Assembly (NCBI GenBank): GCA_964621225.1
Contig: CAZULK010000054.1
Location: 1 to 16,157, forward strand
DNA length: 16,157 nt
Direction: 5' to 3'
Source: CAYNUJ01 sp964621225
GTDB taxonomy: Bacteria > Bacteroidota > Ignavibacteria > Ignavibacteriales > Melioribacteraceae
A model generated the notes under the pieces. The model saw only the letters and a program-made list of their open reading frames with translations, did not search any database and had not been told where the DNA came from. Every line of letters starts with the position of its first letter. Position 1 is the stretch's first letter. The position numbers and the translations under genes are program-made. Shown here one piece after another: positions 14,057 to 16,157 of the stretch.

Positions 14057-14437
14057 ATGAAAAGATTTATTGCTCTATTCTTCATTATACTCTATACCGG
14101 AATTGGTTGTGCTCAAGACGGTGGATTCAAAAGCATCACGGTTGAAGAATTACAAAAGCAAATGAAAGAAGATTCCACACTTGTTGTGTTGGATGTTAGA
14201 ACACCTCAAGAGCTTGTTGGTCCTTTGGGAAAAATTGACGGCGTAATCAATATCCCGGTTCAAGTTCTTGAACAACGTGTGGGTGAGTTGAATAAATATA
14301 AAGACAGAAATATTGCCGTAATATGCCGCTCCGGCAACAGGTCCCGTATGGGTACTCAAATCTTATTAAAACATGGCTTCAAGGCCGTAAATGTTTTGGG
14401 CGGAATGAAAGCCTGGAACAAAATGAAAGCAAAGTAA
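14057..14437 (+). CDS. Exported rhodanese-domain protein
   Basis: A 126-residue single-domain rhodanese with an export signal. Residues 1-18 are hydrophobic and end in 'TGIGCAQ'; Cys18 could be lipidated, but the -3 position is Gly instead of the usual Leu, so plain signal-peptidase cleavage is also possible. The rhodanese domain runs from 25 to 124: the strand VVLDVRTPQEL (43-53), the CH2A-like 'GVINIPVQVLEQRV', then the active-site loop CRSGNRS with Cys90 as persulfide carrier, and the closing 'VLGGMKAWNKM'. The loop is intact, so sulfur transfer or thiol reduction in the periplasm is plausible. AGGAG lies 7 bases before the ATG, at the end of the FAH gene. A strong terminator follows. Confidence 0.9.
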   Translation: MKRFIALFFIILYTGIGCAQDGGFKSITVEELQKQMKEDSTLVVLDVRTPQELVGPLGKIDGVINIPVQVLEQRVGELNKYKDRNIAVICRSGNRSRMGTQILLKHGFKAVNVLGGMKAWNKMKAK

Positions 14438-14447
14438 TGTTTTAATT

Positions 14448-14483
14448 ATCCGGCATTAATATTAAATTGATGCCGGATTTTTA
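14448..14483 (+). terminator. Rho-independent terminator after the rhodanese gene
   Basis: A 12-bp stem with one G-U pair (ATCCGGCATTAA at 14448-14459 with TTGATGCCGGAT at 14467-14478), a 7-base loop and a following TTTT tract. It ends the transcript that begins with the GroES-like gene or the FAH gene. It lies only 18 bases ahead of the next start codon, so the lipoprotein gene must use a promoter overlapping it or read-through. Confidence 0.85.
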
Positions 14484-14500
14484 ATAAAATTAAACGACTT

Positions 14501-15316
14501 ATGAAGCTAAAAATATTATTACTCATTCTTACGGTTACAATAATTTCCGCTTGCGGCGGAGAAGAAGAACACCCCAAAAGCCATCTTAAATTTGTTAAAA
14601 GTTTTAAATTGGAAATTCCGGAGCCGAGCGGTTTGGCATACGACTATTCCGACTCTACGCTTTGGATGGTAAGCGACGAAAACAGCACCGTGTATAAAAC
14701 CGATTTGGAAGGGAATGTTATTTCTTCCTTCGAAGTTGACGGCATTGATCTGGAAGGTATAACTACTATGCAGAAAAGTTATCTTGCCGTTGTTTGCGAA
14801 AGAGACCGTGAAGTGCTCTACTTAAAAAGAGACGGGGCTCTTTACAAAAGAAAGAAATTATCCATTGACGGTGATAACGAAAACAAAGGCTTGGAAGGAA
14901 TAGGATATTCTAACGAAACCCATCAGCTTTATATCGTAAATGAAAAAAAGCCAAGGGTGTTGGCAATATACAATGATGCTCTGAATGAAATTCTTGTTGA
15001 TACTGTAAATTTTGCAAAAGACCTATCCGGAGTCTGTTTCGATGATAAATACGGTATGCTCTGGTTTGTAAGCGACGAATCGAGAACGGTTTATTTATTT
15101 AATAAATCGCTGGTGATGATTGGCGCTTTTCCTTTGGATATTAAACAGATGGAAGGAATAGCATTCGATCATAATAATAATTTACTCTATTTGGTTAGCG
15201 ACTTAAATGAAGAGTTATACGTTTACAAGCTGGAACCATTGCCCAACATGGACAAAGAACCTCCTGCAGCTGCTGCAGAAGAAGAAGGTGAAAGCGAAAA
15301 ATCTTCGGAACACTAA
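14501..15316 (+). CDS. SdiA-regulated-domain lipoprotein
   Basis: A 271-residue lipoprotein: the leader ends in the lipobox ISAC with Cys18 as the lipid-modified residue, followed by GG and an acidic stretch. Residues 30-250 match the SdiA-regulated family (PF06977), a beta-propeller-like domain with repeats of the form 'P-S-G-L-A-Y-D...L-W-M-V-S-D' (42-60), 'DLEGITTMQKSYLAVVCERDREVLYL', 'GLEGIGYSNETHQLYIVNEKKPR', 'LSGVCFDDKYGMLWFVSDESRTVYLF' and 'MEGIAFDHNNNLLYLVSDLNEELYVY'. The repeated 'L-W/Y-x-V-S-D' motif marks propeller blades. The C-terminal end (from about 246) is low-complexity, rich in Glu and Ala. In enterobacteria a member is under quorum-sensing control, but the family's activity is unknown, and no SdiA link is implied here. 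The start is close behind a terminator; the next gene follows after 14 bases. Confidence 0.87.
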   Translation: MKLKILLLILTVTIISACGGEEEHPKSHLKFVKSFKLEIPEPSGLAYDYSDSTLWMVSDENSTVYKTDLEGNVISSFEVDGIDLEGITTMQKSYLAVVCERDREVLYLKRDGALYKRKKLSIDGDNENKGLEGIGYSNETHQLYIVNEKKPRVLAIYNDALNEILVDTVNFAKDLSGVCFDDKYGMLWFVSDESRTVYLFNKSLVMIGAFPLDIKQMEGIAFDHNNNLLYLVSDLNEELYVYKLEPLPNMDKEPPAAAAEEEGESEKSSEH

Positions 15317-15330
15317 AAAGAAAATTCAAT

Positions 15331-15777
15331 ATGAATAAAAACAAAACTTATCATCCGAGAATGCATTCGGCCGAGCATATTCTTAACCAAACAATGGTGA
15401 GGATGTTTAACCGGGGCCGTTCATTCAGCGCACACATCGAAAAGAAAAAATCCAAATGCGATTACCATTTTGATAGAGACCTTAGCGAAGAAGAAAAAAG
15501 AGAGCTCGAAACAAGAGTTAACGAAGTAATAAAATCAAACTTACCCGTAATTGAAGAATTCTATCACATCGACGAGATTAAAGATAAGTTTAATTTGGAA
15601 AAATTGCCGGAGAATGCCGGCAGTAAAATCAGAATAATAAAAATCGGAGATTATGATGCTTGTCCTTGCATCGGCGAGCATGTGAAAAACACAGCGGAAA
15701 TTGGAAAGTTCAAGTTGGTTTCAACAAGTTTTAACGAGGGAGTATTGAGAGTTCGCTTCAAATTGATTGAAGAATAA
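15331..15777 (+). CDS. Free-standing AlaX-like tRNA editing domain (SAD family)
   Basis: A 148-residue protein of the threonyl/alanyl-tRNA synthetase second additional domain family (PF07973). Free-standing relatives (AlaX) hydrolyse mischarged tRNA such as Ser-tRNA(Ala). The four zinc ligands are present: His12 and His16 (HSAEH) and Cys113 and His117 (CPCIGEH), matching the HxxxH and CxxxH motifs of the family. Where AlaRS/AlaX proteins usually read GTH in the second motif, this protein reads GEH. The HxxxH motif lies only 12 residues from the N-terminus, so the glycine-rich region of longer AlaX forms is missing, as in the short AlaX type. It lies 14 bases after the lipoprotein gene, without functional relation to it. 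Family sure; amino acid and tRNA specificity unknown. Confidence 0.85.
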   Translation: MNKNKTYHPRMHSAEHILNQTMVRMFNRGRSFSAHIEKKKSKCDYHFDRDLSEEEKRELETRVNEVIKSNLPVIEEFYHIDEIKDKFNLEKLPENAGSKIRIIKIGDYDACPCIGEHVKNTAEIGKFKLVSTSFNEGVLRVRFKLIEE

Positions 15778-15894
15778 TCTCTGGCTAATCCAAATTAATT
15801 CCCAAAACTCTCTTTTTTTGATTTTAATGCTAATTTTCTTTTCATTAGTGGGGCTAATTATTTATTTTTAACAAAAATTATTCCAAAAATTTTT

Positions 15895-16157
15895 ATGAAT
15901 TTCAATTTATCCGAAACCGGCTCGATATTAGTAAATAACGAGATATTAAAAGCCAAATTCACTTGCGATTTGCAAAAGTGCAAGGGTGCTTGCTGCACCA
16001 TGGAAAGCGAATATGGCGCCCCGGTTACGGAAAACGAAATTGAGATAATTAAAAAAAACTTGGACATCATTTATAAATACCTTCCCGCTAAAAATGTTGA
16101 TATCATTAAAAAATCGGGTTTTTCAGAAACCAAAGAAGGCGAGCTTTTAATAAAAAG
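15895..16157 (+). CDS. DUF3109 family protein (cysteine-cluster, YkgJ-like), 3' end outside window
   Basis: An open frame from the ATG at 15895 to the window end (87 complete codons). It encodes the N-terminus of a DUF3109-family protein, common in Bacteroidota and Chlorobi. The characteristic cysteine cluster is present: Cys24, Cys29, Cys33 and Cys34 in FTCDLQKCKGACC (22-34), followed by the family's 'YGAPVTENEIEIIKK' (40-54), an acidic segment expected to help bind iron or zinc as in the related YkgJ family. These proteins are about 190 residues long, so roughly half lies beyond the window, including the later cysteines. No signal peptide is visible. No clear Shine-Dalgarno precedes the ATG; the 117-base gap before it shows no convincing hairpin. 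Family assignment is from the signature; function is unknown. Confidence 0.85.
   Translation, partial: MNFNLSETGSILVNNEILKAKFTCDLQKCKGACCTMESEYGAPVTENEIEIIKKNLDIIYKYLPAKNVDIIKKSGFSETKEGELLIK

Noticed and set aside
15778..15894. Three GCTAAT repeats and an AAAAATT...AATTTTT inverted repeat
   Set aside because: Short AT-rich repeats in an AT-rich gap, without GC stem, conserved spacing or T tract in the right place.
1..16157. Search for a defence system, mobile element, CRISPR, tRNA, rRNA or riboswitch
   Set aside because: No transposase, integrase, nuclease, toxin-antitoxin pair, direct-repeat array or structured RNA was seen. All genes fit ordinary chromosomal families with uniform composition.

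Overview
The window looks like an ordinary chromosomal stretch from an AT-rich member of the Bacteroidota/Chlorobi assemblage, most likely an Ignavibacteria-type bacterium. Two observations point there. A secreted CotH-family protein ends in a type IX secretion (T9SS) type A sorting domain, and a PorQ/PorV-type outer-membrane protein lies nearby, both hallmarks of that superphylum. At the same time many genes carry strong Shine-Dalgarno sites (AGGAG, AAGGAGG), which Bacteroidia and Flavobacteriia mostly lack. I see no tRNA, rRNA, CRISPR array, insertion sequence, phage or plasmid gene, and no gap between genes longer than about 140 bases.

Layout. 1-2126 (+): a tightly packed operon of a truncated esterase, a YjjX-type inosine/xanthosine triphosphatase, a GNAT acetyltransferase and a DUF2721 membrane protein, with zero spacing or overlaps. 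2205-3143 (+): a PorQ/PorV-like barrel protein, converging with a TPR protein (3135-4304, -, GTG start). 4373-4969 (+): a small exported barrel-like protein of unknown function, converging with the large CotH / lamin-tail / T9SS protein (4971-7316, -). 7394-9964 (-): a TetR regulator, a VOC (glyoxalase-fold) protein, then DUF2461, a four-helix membrane protein and an AHSA1/SRPBCC protein, with terminators after the VOC and AHSA1 genes. 10105-14437 (+): a divergent GroES-like co-chaperone, an ACE-like zinc metallopeptidase with a TTG start, an exported protein of the family often mislabelled 'asparagine synthetase B', a fumarylacetoacetate-hydrolase-family enzyme and an exported rhodanese, closed by a strong terminator. 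14501-16157 (+): a SdiA-regulated-type lipoprotein, a free-standing AlaX-like tRNA editing domain and the start of a DUF3109 cysteine-cluster protein.

How they work together. Most neighbours share no pathway. The most coherent unit is the TetR-VOC pair. Two near-identical palindromic sites (TAGACCGGTCG) each lie exactly in the 17-base spacer of a plausible -35/-10 promoter, one in front of tetR and one in front of the VOC gene. The regulator also keeps a cysteine that aligns with the sensing cysteine of E. coli NemR, which controls a glyoxalase. This suggests a small electrophile-responsive switch. I found no convincing new defence or mobile system.
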